This document shows, one piece after another, positions 11,207 through 22,250 of a stretch of DNA of 64,000 bases; position 1 is the first letter of the stretch, and each line of letters starts with the position of its first letter. The position numbers and the translations under genes were made by a program. The stretch spans positions 64,601,259-64,665,258 of the forward strand of contig CM077162.1 of assembly GCA_039583875.1 (NCBI GenBank), in the 5' to 3' direction. The notes below the pieces were generated by a model that saw nothing but the letters and a program-made list of their open reading frames with translations, had not been told where the DNA came from and did not search any database. Source of the DNA: Platanthera guangdongensis. Taxonomy: Eukaryota; Streptophyta; Magnoliopsida; Asparagales; Orchidaceae.

Positions 11207-14089
11207 TGATGAATTGTAAATATACATATTTTTTTGTACATTAATTTAGTCGTTTTCATTTCTTTTCGTCTTTTTTATATATTTTTGCTTAATAAAACTA
11301 CTCTTTTTTTGTAAATAATTTTGCTGACTTGTTTTATTTTATTTTTCAGAAAAAAATCAAAAATCTGCCAAAAAAGTCAATGTCACGCCCGTGACATATT
11401 GGTCACGCCCGTGACCAGGGCGTGACACGACAAACTCCGTCAATCAGCAAAATTTTGAAGTGCAAAGCCTGACACGCCCGGGGTCACGCCCGTGTCACCC
11501 GACACGGGGCGTGACCCAAGCCCGTGTTCACTCCACTCGACGAATTCATCTCGACGATCGTCGAGTGTCGACACCAACAGTCACCCCCTGTCATGCCCGT
11601 GACCTGGGGCGTGACTCAATTTCCGCTCGACTATTTTCAACTCGACACTTTCAGCTCGACATTCGTCGAGTGTCGACACCAGCCGACACGCCCAGAGTCA
11701 CTCCCGTGACCTGGGGCGTGACCTTTCCAGCTAGCCCGACAAGACCTGCCCGAAGACTTTCGGCGCGCACCGCGCCCAGATCCACCTGCTTGACACGCCC
11801 CCTGTCACGCCCGTGACCAAGGGCGTGACCACTGCGAGACCGACACGTGTCCAGCCCGAAGTCCACTTTCCCGTCAAATCGCCGGCCGCCTTCTCAAATA
11901 GTACTGTCACGCCCCCTGTCACGCCCGTGACCAAGGGCGTGACCCATGTAAATTTTTTCTATAAATTCAGAGGTTCTGCTCTGGATTTCTGTTCCCTTTT
12001 TGAATCCATTTTGCTTAGGTGTTGTGCTGCAGGAATGCTTCCAAGGCTTATGTAAGGGATAGTTTCTCCCCCTCTCCTTAGTTTTATTTTCGTGTCTTTG
12101 TAACTCGTCCTTTTATTTAATAAAATGTGTTCTTTTTCTTCTCTTAATATGGCTTTTGGAATGGATTAATGCAAATCTTCCCTTTGCAATCTTATCTTTC
12201 TTTTTTTTATTTTAACTTAGTTTTTGTTCTCTTTGTAATGGGTGTGTGTGTGTATGAGTATAACTTCATAATTTTATGTTCTTAGTTTTGTTAACTTAGA
12301 ATTTTTATAGCTTTTTATTTCATTGTTATAAACCCGTAAAAATGATTTCAAGGTGATTTTCATTTCTTTTAACTTAGCTTTTTATTTTTAGGTTGTAAAA
12401 CTTTTTCGTTCTTTTCGCTTTATTTTCACTTTTTAATCGTTTTTACGGAGTTATAGGAATGATAATTTAGTAGTTTTAATTTTTCGTGCACTTCGTTTTT
12501 TCGTTTAAACTTTTGCTCCTTTTATTTTTTTGTCTTCATTTTAATCATTTTTACCGCATTCTAGCGGTAGAAATGTATTCGTTTTTATTTTTCGAGCACT
12601 TGCATTTTCATTTTTTTTGCAAAACTTTCTTCCCGTTTAATTTTTATTTTCGCTTTTTATGCATTTCTACCGCATTTTAGCGGTAGAAATGCAGTTGTTT
12701 TTATTTTTCGGTAACTTAGTTTTTTGCAATTTTTTATGTATACGCATTTATTTCCGCCTACTCGTTAAGAGTTAAATGGCGCCTGCTTATTTTACTTTCT
12801 GTAGAGTGCGTGAGTGTGTAATTTCCCTTTTTTCCGCCTACTCACTTGAGTTTAATGGCTGGATTTTATTTCGGTAGAGTGTGTGTGTTTTCATTTATGT
12901 CGAGAGAGAGTGTGCGTGCGTTGCATTTATTTTGTCCTACTCGTTTGAGTAGGACCCGTATTTATTTTCTCCTACTCATTTGAGTAGGACTTGCGTGTGT
13001 GCGTTTTACCGCTTTCTTTCTCCCGCCCACGCATTTGCGCCGGGACTCGCAATTTACTGCTTTCTTCAGTCCTACTCGTTTGAGTAGGACTTGCAATTTT
13101 CAGCTTTCCTTTACTGCTTTCATTTTACTGCTTTCATTTACTGCTTTCTTTACTGCTTTATTTTCTGCTTTTCTCGCAAGCCGTCCCCATTCCGATGAGT
13201 GGCTAACAGTTCTTAGCCCTCGACATCGAAGAGCATTGGGACAGATAAAATAGCTTAAAATAATTAAAGGTCATATCTTTCTAATTAATTAAAAGTACTT
13301 AAGGTTTGCCCGGGGTTAACGACGAGTAGGACCACATATCGATGTGTGGGCCCTATTTCCGTTTTCCATACGCTCGCCAAGAGGCCGTGCGTATGGACAG
13401 ATCACCCCTTGGCAAAGAGAGTTCCGCACTAACCCTCGAGAGAGGAGGCGCGCCAACTCTACCGGATTGGGTTCCCCACCCAATAGCAGGGTTCTTAGCG
13501 TAATGCGGGCGTTAAGAGGAATACTTCGTCGGACGAGAGCCCGGTCGAATAGTCTTAGCGTTCAGGTGAGCGATAGCCCTATAGCTAGGTGAGCTCATTT
13601 TAGTGGAACCTCCACGGCCAAGTCTCCGCCTTAATTAATTAGAAATTTAGGAGCTCTTTTTATTCAAAGTCTATTTTAGTTCAATTGTTTTCTCGGTGCC
13701 ATCGAGCTAAGCTCTTCATCGGCACCACCTTCAAGCTTTCTTTTTATTGCTTTCATTTTCTTTCTGTCATTTTCTGCATTTTATTATATATAAATATCCC
13801 GACAAGATAATTATCGGTAAAATAATAGTCCCCTCCAGGGAAGAGTAGAAATAATCGAACCGGACCCGAGAACAATACGACCTCGATATTCCACCCGGAA
13901 TATCCTGTACTACTCACGATAGGTGCACTTGCCTCCTTTCGTTAAAACTCGATCTAAACCTTTTTATATCCAAAATAAATAAATACGCGCGCCTCGTTTT
14001 CTTAAATAAATTCACTTCCGCCTTTTTCTCAAATAAAACCGCCGGGTCGCCGCGTGACCGTAAATAATTTTGGAGTTTTAACCTCATTA
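11207..14089 (+). repeat. B 3' LTR
   Basis: At 2883 bp it has the same content as the 5' LTR but without the duplication. The terminal CA reads TA (C to T at the last dinucleotide). It keeps CGACGAATTCATCTCGACG at about 11538-11555, whereas copy 1 of the 5' LTR has lost 14 bp there between two CTCGACG words. Confidence 0.92.
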
Positions 14090-15346
14090 GTCCTCAACAC
14101 CGGCCAATCTCTGATGGCCTCCACTTTCGTTGGATCCACTGCCACCCCATCACCACTAATCACGTGGCCCAAAAATGCCACCTTGGCTAACCAGAACTCG
14201 CACTTTGAGAACTTTGCAAACAATTGGTTCTCCCTCAACACTTGCAGGACCACTCTCAAGTGGGTCTCATGCTCCCTTCCGACTTGGAGTACACTAAGAT
14301 GTCATCAATGAAGACAACCACAAACGAATCCAAGTAATCCCGAAATACTCGATTCATCAGATCCATGAACACCGATGGTGCGTTCGTCAACCCGAACGAC
14401 ATCACCGTAAACTCAAAGTGTCCATACCTTGTGCCAAAGGCAGTTTTGGGTATGTCCTCATCTCGAATTCGCAGCTGATAGTAGCCTGACTTCAAGTCCA
14501 ACTTCGAATATACCACTGACCCCACCAATTGGTCGAACAAATCATCTATCCGAGGGATTGGATACTTATTCTTGACGGTCAATTTATTCAGCTCTCGGTA
14601 GTATATGCACAGGCGCATGCTACCGTCTTTCTTCTTTACAAACAACACCGGTGCGCTCCACGGTGAGGAACTGGGCCTAATATACCCCTACTCCAACAGT
14701 TCCTGTAACTGTACCTTAAGTTCCGCCAACTCCTTTGGTGCCATCCTAAAAGGAGGACGCGACACCGGTCTAGCCTCCGGCACTAACTCGATCGAAAAGT
14801 CGATCTCCCGCCGAGGAGGCGCTCCAGGAAGTTCATCCGGAAACATATCCCTGAACTCTGCCACCACAGGCACTTCCTCAAAAGATAGCTGGGAGAGACG
14901 AACCTCCAACAACGCTACCAGCGCCACACCTCCCTGGTTAACCGCCCGCATCATTTGCATGGCCGTAATTAGGGAATGGGCTACTCTACAAAGGCCCACA
15001 AATTTGACTTCCGATTGCCCCTTACTCTTTAGGGTCACTACCTTGGACAAACAATCAATGCTGGAGCGCTGCTCTGCAATCCAGTCCATGCCCAAAATGA
15101 CATCGAACTCTACTAACGGCAACACTGCCGCTTCCAAAACGAAGTCAACTCCGTCTAGCTCCCAACAGATGCGCCCTCTAGCCCCGGTGGTCATAGATGA
15201 CCCATTGGGCATGCGCACTTTCAGTTCCGCGTCCGCCGAGAAGGACTCGACTCCTACCCTTCGGACGAAGCTCTCCGCAAGAAAGGAGTGCGATGCTCCC
15301 GTATCGAACAATACCCTAGCAGGGTATCCAGAAACTAACACGAAGC
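14090..15346 (-). pseudogene. pol: A pol, proximal part: protease and most of RT
   Basis: The frame starts right after the putative intron with GFVLVSGYPARVL and the aspartic protease motif FDTGASHSF. The RT linker follows (FRDMFPDELPG, IELVPEARPVSRPPFRMAP), then the RT core ([47 protein letters not shown]). An in-frame TAG at 14688-14690 interrupts the run just before the core. A one-base loss in a G run near 14271 shifts the frame, and RT continues as [16 protein letters not shown] and [24 protein letters not shown] up to the B insertion at 14094. The catalytic YVDD-type motif reads FIDD, as in other chromoviruses. This copy is inactive, but each domain is intact at domain level. Confidence 0.92.
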
Positions 15347-15426
15347 CTACAACAAGACAACACACGGAAAGGGGGGGGGGGTCTAAAAGTATGAAGCACA
15401 AATGCAAACTTAAATTTTCTTCATAC
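15347..15426 (-). other. Putative 80-nt intron between A gag and protease
   Basis: On the minus strand the segment begins GTATGA after CAG and ends TTGTTGTAG before GC, with a C/T-rich tract (including a run of about a dozen Cs) before the acceptor. Upstream, the gag frame reads QTEVVTG up to the donor. Downstream, the protease frame is offset by one base and starts GFVLVSGYPARVL. Removing these 80 nt joins the frames in phase, giving EVVTGFVLVSG, the junction expected in this family. If retained, the gag frame meets TAA at 15410-15412 after five intron codons. The splice consensus and the exact frame repair are seen in the sequence; actual splicing is inferred. Confidence 0.72.
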
Positions 15427-16477
15427 CTGTCACCACTTCGGTTTGGCGGATCGCTTCTTGCTGTCCAAGGTTGTAAGCCCTTGGTTGCACCGGTTAGAAC
15501 CGAGAAGCGCTCGACTCCGCCATCTTTCCTTTCTCTGCAGCACTGGGGCCCGAGCGCACAGACTGCTCCTGCTTTGACTCTTGCCCCGCTCCCCCTTGCT
15601 GACAAGCACGGGCTATGTGCCCAACCTTCCCGCAGTTGTAACACGTCGGCGGTCCCCTAGAGTGAGAACCCGCAGGCGTCCACGTGCTCCTCGCACCCGA
15701 CCTGGAAGTGTGAGGCTTCCTCCTCCACCTGCTCCCATCAGACTTTACATGAGATTGGGAGGGCTTCCCTTCCCCGTGCTTGGGAGTAAAACCCTTTCGA
15801 CGCTGGGTTCGCTCCAGATCATTCTCCAAACTCCTGGCGGCTTCAACTAGCTCATTAAATTCCGCCCTCTTCATGGAGATGAGGGGTTGTCTCAGATTTT
15901 CCCTCAATCCTTGGTAGAAGAGGTTATCCCTCTCTACATCATCCGCCATTGTCGTTCCCGCATAACGACCCAAACGGGTGAACTCTTGCACGTACTCATC
16001 CACTGTCTTGTCTCGCTGCATTAGATGCAGAAACTGCCTCTGCAGGGCCAACCGTGTTGAAACTGGGATATACCTCTTAAGAAAAGCGTCCCCAAACTCT
16101 TCCACTGACGGGGTGCGTCCCGGGAACAGGCGGCCGCTAAGGCTCACCCACCAAAATTTGGCGTCTCCTTCCAACATGAACGCCGCATACTCAGCTTTCT
16201 TTTCCTCTGGCGTCTCTGCCGCCCTTAACAGTTCTTGAATACGAACCCACCAATCCTCCGCATCCGTTGGTGTTCCAACACCCTTGAAGGACGGGGGATG
16301 GAAACTCAGGAAATACTTCATGTGTCGGTCTCCATGTCCTACCACCACCCTTTCTGCCAAAGGCTCCACTCGCCTGGCTTCTCCGCCTGGCACGACCGTC
16401 GCCGTGTCTGGTGTAGCAGGGGTTGCTACCTGGGCTGCAGCCGCCGCTTGGGCTGCCACCATCGCTTCTGCAAGCAT
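15427..16477 (-). pseudogene. gag: A gag (capsid and zinc-knuckle nucleocapsid)
   Basis: The frame contains the retrotransposon gag core (DAEDWWVRIQELLRAAE, FMLEGDAKFWW, TVDEYVQEFTRLGRYAG, FYQGLRENLRQPL). It then has a basic linker and one CCHC zinc knuckle, CYNCGKVGHIARAC. The first in-frame ATG after the primer site is at 16477-16475 (MLAEAM). The frame is open further upstream, through the PBS and into the LTR, so the true start is uncertain. A TAA at 15494-15496 truncates the frame. Beyond it the same frame carries on (RAYNLGQQEAIRQTEVVTG) to the intron donor at 15427, so that stop looks like a point mutation and not the native end of gag. Confidence 0.88.
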
Positions 16478-16706
16478 ACGACAGAAGTCGGCCGGGTTTA
16501 CACCCGTGCCCAAAAGGCCTGGAGTAGTAGCACTGCTCGCCGAGAGATCATGCCTTGCTCTTGAAGTGCCCGCCTCGTTGCTTGCACTCTTCAGGAAAAC
16601 AAGAAATAAGGGATTAGTCTCCAATCTCAAGACTAAAACATAAGGACACTCACGGTCCCGCGTTACTCTTATGTGGATAACCTCTCTACGCACTAACCTT
16701 GAATCA

Positions 16707-16724
16707 AACCTCGCTTTGATACCA
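16707..16724 (-). promoter_or_regulatory. A primer binding site, initiator tRNA-Met
   Basis: On the minus strand TGGTATCAAAGCGAGGTT lies three bases after the 5' LTR. It matches the complement of the plant initiator tRNA-Met 3' end at most positions (usual form TGGTATCAGAGC). Confidence 0.88.
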
Positions 16725-16727
16725 AAT

Positions 16728-19310
16728 TGTAACACCTCCCTTGTAGTGGACGTATAATATGGGTCCGGCCGGGGCCCCACAGCATACGAACGCCACAACT
16801 TTAGTATTATAAGTTGATATGACTACCCAAACTCAAAACACTTGCACAACACAGCGGAAACAAAACAGGACTAGAAGTTATCCACCACTAAAGAGTAACA
16901 CAAATGGCCTTAAGGCCTTACATCAAGTGTCCAAAAGAAATAGTACATCAAACATGAATGTGCTCAGCACTCCTAGTCTACCTCGGCATGCAAGCCGGAC
17001 AAAATAGTCTCAAACAAACATCATCATAACTGTAGTGCTACAAAAAGGGAAAAACACTTCATGGGGCTTAGGCCTTTCTGGCCGGCGTGCTAGATTCTGC
17101 ATGCGATCCTTGCCCTGTGAAAATTATTAGTAACGTGGGTCAGCAAAGGCTGACCTCAAACTGTGTAACAACACATCTCCTCCCGGCCGCCCCTAACGGA
17201 CCCCGGGGAAACCTCCAACCTGCAAGTCAGCACTTCGTATGCAATATAATCATCTATAAATAAAAAAGCATTAAAACAGGCTTGGATGTCTCAATCATCA
17301 AACACGTTCTCTACTGGTTGAGCATGTAATAAAAGGGCCTACTATGCAACATGTATGCAACACTCGGGCTTCGCCCAAGGCACCCTACTGCGTATGCAAC
17401 TAGCATAACATCACAACATTTGGGTACTCACATTTCCCCATTGGCATAAAGCCGCAAACAATGAGGGAGACACAACTCCCTCAAACGGCGCACAGGTCGC
17501 CACATGGAATTCTTGCAGAGGCCCCACCCGCTCATGGGCTTAGCCCCGGGCTTGCCTGCAAACTCTGACGTCTCATGTCAGGATTCCAACAAACACAGAC
17601 CGACCGATTCTAAGAAGCCTTGCTGGACCCCACCCGCTCATGGACCCTTTGCCCGGGCTTGCCCCAAGCTTGGCATTCTCGTCAGTCTCACAGAAGGGGA
17701 CTAGTCTCGCTGGGACACTCTCCACACATGACGCACATGTCACGGGATAGCCATCCGACCACAGAGACATAACCACGCCTTGGCACAACACAAACCAAGA
17801 CTAAATACATCAAAATCCCTCATTGTACTGCAGCGTTCCCGCGCACCAAGGAAACCATCTCCAACTCGTGCGGAGCTAACCTTGTCCCTCAAGGAAACCA
17901 CCTACCGCCACGAGGAGCTAACCTTGTCCGGGTCCGACTACACGTACCTTTGCAAATAAACGGGACAATCACCACCACAACACAAACGGCATCTTGCCGC
18001 AACGAAAAATCTCTACGAATCCCTAAGTTCGTATGCAACATCACCGAGTCGGACTAACGGTCGCGACTACGGCTTCACCCACCATGCCTAATCCACTAGC
18101 GAAGCGGATCTCTAATGCAAAATATGCCGGGGACGGACTCAATCAACCCGGAAGTTCCTCTTGAAACTTGGCAAACCAAAACCCCTCTCATTTGAGAGTT
18201 CGGTGCCCAAAAATTAGGGAGAAAGAAAACTAAATGATGCTAATACATGCATCCTAAGGACCAAGAGGAGAGACGTCGTTACCTTCCGACTCCTCTTCCT
18301 TGCCATGGCAAAATAGCCGGATGGAAATCTTCGCAACGCTCCAAGCTTCACGAATCCGGACTCGGCTCGCGATTTGGAGCTCCGAAACCATTCCTACAGC
18401 CCAAGACCTTCTTCTTCTTCCTCCTTGCTCTAGTTTTTCTCAAGAACTTAGAAAGAGAAGACTTGGAAAACAAATGAGGGTTTCCAACCCTAGAATCGGA
18501 CTTAACTTCCCAAGAACAGTCCTGAGCCGTCAGATCCCAAAATCTGGGAAAGAATGGCCACGATTCGCCTGGAAAATAAAAGACCTAGGTCGAACACGGC
18601 CTGGCACACGCCCGTGTATAGGGCCGTGTGCCTCATTCGCCATCTCAAATCGACGCGCCTGGAACCGCACACGGGCATCCGACACGCCCGTGTTCAACCC
18701 GACACGCCCGTGTCCCCAGTAACACGGCCGTGTGGCCTGCCGTGTGCCTCCAACAACACGGCCCTGAAACCAACCCGAGAGGTGACACGGCCTGGGACAC
18801 GCCCGCGTCCAAAGCCGTGTGCCAAGTCTCGACACCCGTCGATAGGCTTTGTGTCGACACCGCGGAAAAAAGTCGAGCGAAGATCGTCGACCAAGCGGGC
18901 ACGCCCTGTGACACGCCCGTGTCACAGGCCGTGTGCCCTAGTCTCGACACTTTGTCGAGCGAATGTGTCAACACTTGGGCCGAGTGTCGACACGGCCTCG
19001 ACACGCCGTGCGACACGCCCGTGTCGCAGGCTGTGTGCCCCACTCTCGACACTTTGTCGAGCGAAAGTGTCGACACTTGGGCCGAGTGTCGACATGGCCT
19101 CGACACGCCCTGCGACACGCCCGTGTCGCAGGCCGTATGCCCCACTCTCGACACTTTGTCGAGCGAAAGTGTCGACACTTGGGCCGAGTGTCGACATGGC
19201 CTCGACACGCCCTGCGACACGCCCGTGTCACAGGCCGTGTGCCTCCTGCCAGAAACCCAAAAATGTTCAGAACTGCAGACTGAACCTCTTGCAAAAACTG
19301 GGGTGTTACA
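16728..19310 (-). repeat. A 5' LTR
   Basis: This LTR has the same length as the 3' LTR (2583 bp) with only scattered substitutions, so A is fairly young. The palindrome-rich promoter side is 18595-19248, with the 102-bp units starting at 18943, 19045 and 19147. The transcribed strand runs from 19310 down to 16728. Confidence 0.93.
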
Positions 19311-19315
19311 CAGCA

Positions 19316-19709
19316 TGTCTAAGTGTTGATATATTTTAGTTCTGGAAATTGTTTTTGAACTTCAGATTTTCTCTTGTTCAAGTTGTGATTGTGCTGTTCT
19401 AGCGATTGCTAGAAGCGTGCATTGCGAAGAGCTGATCACGACCCTCATTAGCTCATGCATATTCTGTATTACTCTCTTTAGTAATCCACTAAAGAGATGT
19501 GGTGACGGCAACCCGCAATTGTTTTCTTATTGTTGTTAACTTACGAATCCAAACCAAAACCCCCTTTGTTTACGTTAACGCTTGCAATCACCTTTTCAAT
19601 AGCGAAATCACACTCCCTACTTGCACTCCTCGAGAGATCGATATCCAGGGATTCAACTCCTCAACTTTATTACTTGACAGCGACCGGTACACTTGCCGTG
19701 AACGCATCA
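19316..19709 (+). repeat. X: Athila-type LTR, right piece
   Basis: The last 90 bp (CTCGAGAGATCGATATCCAG ... AACTTTATTACTTG ... GACCGGTACACTTGCCG ... ACGCATCA) match the end of the G Athila LTR (47790-47880) closely. The LTR end is at 19709. No tRNA-Asp PBS follows. RT sequence of C follows at once, so this is the outer end of a 3' or solo LTR inserted in C pol. Confidence 0.82.
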
Positions 19710-20230
19710 AAAACCAATGCGCTACAACCAGCTAATCGAATAACTCATCGATCCGAGGTAAGGAATATGTGTTCGGCACCGTTAAGCGGTTGAGTTCCTG
19801 GTATTCTATACATAACCGCAAGGTTCCATCCTTCTTCTTAACGAATAGAACAGGGGCTCCCCAAGGTGACGAACTGGGGCGAACGAATCCTGATTCTACT
19901 AGTTCATGCAACTGAACTCTAAACTCTGCGAGTTACTTTGGGCCCATTCAGTAATGGTTCCTAGAGATGGGCTTGGCACCCGATACTAACTCAATTTGAA
20001 AGTCCACCTCTAGATGTGGGGGTAATCTTGGCAGCTTCTCGGGAAACACCTCAGGGAAATCCCGCACCGCTCTCACATCTTTCAAATCCATTGCCATCCC
20101 TTTCAAATCAAAGCAAATCATGTACACTTCATCCCCCTTCATGTGGGCTTTTAAGGTATGAACGGAAGATAACAACATACGAGGGGTGAAACTAATACCT
20201 TGAAAGATGACGTCAGAGTCCCCATGTCTT
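19710..20230 (-). pseudogene. pol: C pol: N-terminal RT fragment
   Basis: Reading leftward from about 20230, one frame gives VRDFPEVFPEKLPRLPPHLEVDFQIELVSGAKPIS, the usual protease-RT linker. A stop at 19948-19950 follows, then recognisable RT core pieces ([35 protein letters not shown]) with further stops and a frame change. Similarity ends at 19710, where X was inserted. Confidence 0.85.
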
Positions 20231-20546
20231 AAGAAAATTCATATCTCCGCACAATTAATTCTGGCATGGTGCCAATCCAATCATGTTGTGCCCAGAATGA
20301 GGTCGAATTCTGGCATTCTCAATACTCTGGCAGGGGTTTCAAAGGTATTTACTTCAAGAGATACCTCCAATTCGCACTTGGTAGTTACAGTCATCTCAGA
20401 GCCATCCGGGAGGCATACTCTCCGAGTGATACCGGTGAAGTATTGCACTCCTTCCAAGTCTATAATGAAGTCTACCAACACAGACGAGTGTGTGGCACTG
20501 GTATCGAATAAAGTATAATCTGGTTTCCCACACACCACCACGGCGC
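20231..20546 (-). pseudogene. C aspartic protease remnant
   Basis: The frame VVVCGKPDYTLFDTSATHSS ... RRVCLPDGSEM ... MPEFDLILGT is a retroelement protease domain. The active-site triplet reads D-T-S where D-T-G is expected, so the catalytic loop is damaged. Confidence 0.85.
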
Positions 20547-20644
20547 CTAGATATCAATTGTAACGACTCAAAACTAGACTCCTAGCATATCCTAGGCAAT
20601 CGAAAAGCAATGCTTATAATATATTAATCGGATCATGACATAAC
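20547..20644 (-). other. Intron-like segment at the C gag/protease junction
   Basis: Between the end of gag (EVTA) and the protease start (VVVCGKPDY) lie about 98 nt of AT-rich, stop-filled sequence. On the minus strand it begins GTTATG and ends ATCTAG. It occupies the same place as the 80-nt segment in A. Frames would join only if one base has been lost at the donor, so the evidence is weaker than in A. Reading through gives a stop after three codons. Confidence 0.45.
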
Positions 20645-21758
20645 TGCAGTAACCTCCTGGGCATTCCTCTCCTGTTCCATGTCCAGCGCAAACACCTGAT
20701 CCCGAGCATGCCTGGGGTTTCTTCCTCGTGGTCCTCTTCCTCGTCCACGCACGTGTCCCCGTCATTGTGGAGCTACCAGAGGAAGGGAAGGGAGAACACT
20801 CCAACCCAGCTGTGGGCAATAGCATCGAATGTGGCCTGACTGGTTGAACTATAAGCGGACTCGCTCGTGTTGCTCCATAGGCTGCAGGTATTGTGGTTGC
20901 GGTGGAGGTAGTGTTGGCAGTGGTGTTGAAGGCTCCATTCTGAAATTCTGACAGAAGCGACCTCCATATCTATTGTTTCCTCTTCCCTGGTTGTCCTGAC
21001 TCCTTCTATAACTGGGGACAACCTCCAATACACCCTCTACGGGTCTCTTATTACTCCCCAAATGATCTACCTCCAGCCTTTTAGCCATGTCGATGATCTC
21101 AGCCAAACTCGAGTATGCTATAGACAAAAGGCTTGCGTCAGGGGTCCCGCAAGCCTTTGTAGAATCATTTAGTATAACCTTGGTCATCCAACTCGTAGAA
21201 ATCAACAAACCTTGCCAAATGCTGAAACTCCCTCTGGTATTCTGTAACTGAATTAGATCCCTGATTTAACTGCAGGAATCTTTCCTCGAGTTCATCTCTA
21301 GTGGTTGACAGAATGAAATGCTCCATGATGGCTCCAGAGATCTCCGTTCAACTGATCTCCATATAAACTCGGGCCTTGAGGGTGGACCCCATGAGGGACT
21401 TCCACCACCTCTTTGCATGTAGTTCAAGGACAGACACTTTAATGTCACCGCCATGTTGGCTGGACAACGAATTCCTGCCAGCAACTCCTGCACTGTGTCG
21501 AGCCATTCTTTCGTACGCACGACCAACTCTGTCCCAAGGTTGACATGAGGGGAGAGAGCTCAGAAAGTTCTCAACCAGTTTGAGCCGTAGCTTGTTGCAA
21601 CATTGGGGCCTATTGAGACCTAAAGGCGTCAAAGATGTTTGTTTGCATTTGTCCTAGTTCTGATTGCTAGAACTGAGTGTGTGTGAAAGGGGCAGCAGTG
21701 CCCCCCTACTAGCTCTACTTGTGCTGGGATTTACACGTAAGGTACAAACCTATGCTCA
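20645..21758 (-). pseudogene. gag: C gag remnant
   Basis: Frame-broken gag reads WLDTVQELLAGIRCPANMAVTLKCLSL, AKRWWKSLM, ILSTTRDE and RDPDASLLSIAYSSLAEIIDMAKRLE, then a Pro/Gln-rich tail. At least three frame changes and stops are needed to follow it. No intact zinc knuckle was seen. The right edge is the D insertion (target GGTTG at 21759-21763). Confidence 0.8.
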
Positions 21759-22024
21759 GGTTGTGAAAGATATAGTACCTAAACACCTAGAGGGGGGGGG
21801 GGGGTGAATAGGTGACCTAATTCTTTTTTAAACTTTAATGGCAACAATCAGTTATAATACAGAATCTACTCTACTTTTGCAATCACACAGCATACACAGC
21901 AAAGCACAGCACAGCAGACACAGAGTTTTATAGTGGTTCCCCAAGCTTTGGGTACATCCACTTTCCCCCTTCGCCTATCTAGCAGTGTACTAGATTCGGC
22001 CCAACTTCACCACTGTCTCAGAAC

Positions 22025-22250
22025 TCAAACTGGTTCCTACACCTCAGGCCCAAGGCCCTACAACTCAGCTTTTCCACAAAGCCTACACTCAGCCACAAAG
22101 GCCTACACTCAGCCAACAAGGCCTACACTCAGCCAACAAGGCCTACACTCAGAGATTTCAATCTCCTACACTCAGGCTCTCAAGCCCTACCCTCAGCCTT
22201 TATAATTACAGGCTTACAAAACACTCAGATCCAAAGGATCCTACAAGATA
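22025..22250 (-). repeat. Tandem hairpin array in the D LTR (copy near 33053-33278)
   Basis: On the minus strand about nine short units follow the pattern TGTAGG, arm, short loop, complementary arm, CTGAG. Arms differ between units: GATCC/GGATC (22228-22240), GAGATT/AATCTC (22152-22165), GGCT/AGCC, GCC/GGC (three units), GCTTT/AAAGC, GGCC/GGCC, GAACC/GGTTC. The last pair is intact in the right LTR; the left one has a substitution. The linkers stay constant while stems vary, and H has the same arrangement. Confidence 0.8.

Larger units (their letters stand above)
5266..14089 (+). mobile_element. Element B: non-autonomous Athila-derived LARD-like element
   Basis: LTRs at 5266-8782 and 11207-14089 begin TGATGAATTG and end CATCA (CATTA at the right end). 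They are flanked by GTCCT at 5261-5265 and 14090-14094. A tRNA-Asp PBS follows the 5' LTR and a G-rich PPT precedes the 3' LTR. The 2.4-kb internal domain (8783-11206) has no gag or pol similarity, so movement must have depended on proteins from another element. The LTR 3' halves align block by block with the LTR of the Athila element F, which suggests an F-like autonomous partner. It inserted into the pol gene of A. Confidence 0.92.
491..19310 (-). mobile_element. Element A: Ty3/gypsy chromovirus (Tekay/Del-like), interrupted by B
   Basis: Two LTRs of equal length (491-3073 and 16728-19310, 2583 bp each), with plus-strand ends TGTAACAC and GTGTTACA, are flanked by the 5-bp duplication CAGCA (486-490 and 19311-19315). 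The minus-strand order is 5' LTR, PBS for initiator tRNA-Met, gag, protease, RT, RNase H, integrase, chromodomain-like tail, PPT, 3' LTR. This order and primer are those of plant chromoviruses. About 8.8 kb of the span is element B (5266-14089), so the original element was about 10 kb. The pol frame has several stops and at least one frameshift, so this copy is not autonomous now. Confidence 0.95.

Noticed and set aside
15340..15430. Programmed -1 ribosomal frameshift between A gag and pol
   Set aside because: An AAATTTA heptamer exists, but it lies downstream of the gag stop at 15494 and inside the putative intron, so it cannot serve gag. Splicing explains the frames better.
16478..16798. 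N-terminal extension of A gag reading into the LTR (MWRSYAVGPRPDPYY)
   Set aside because: The frame runs through the primer site and LTR end and would start upstream of the mRNA leader. I treat it as fortuitous read-in.
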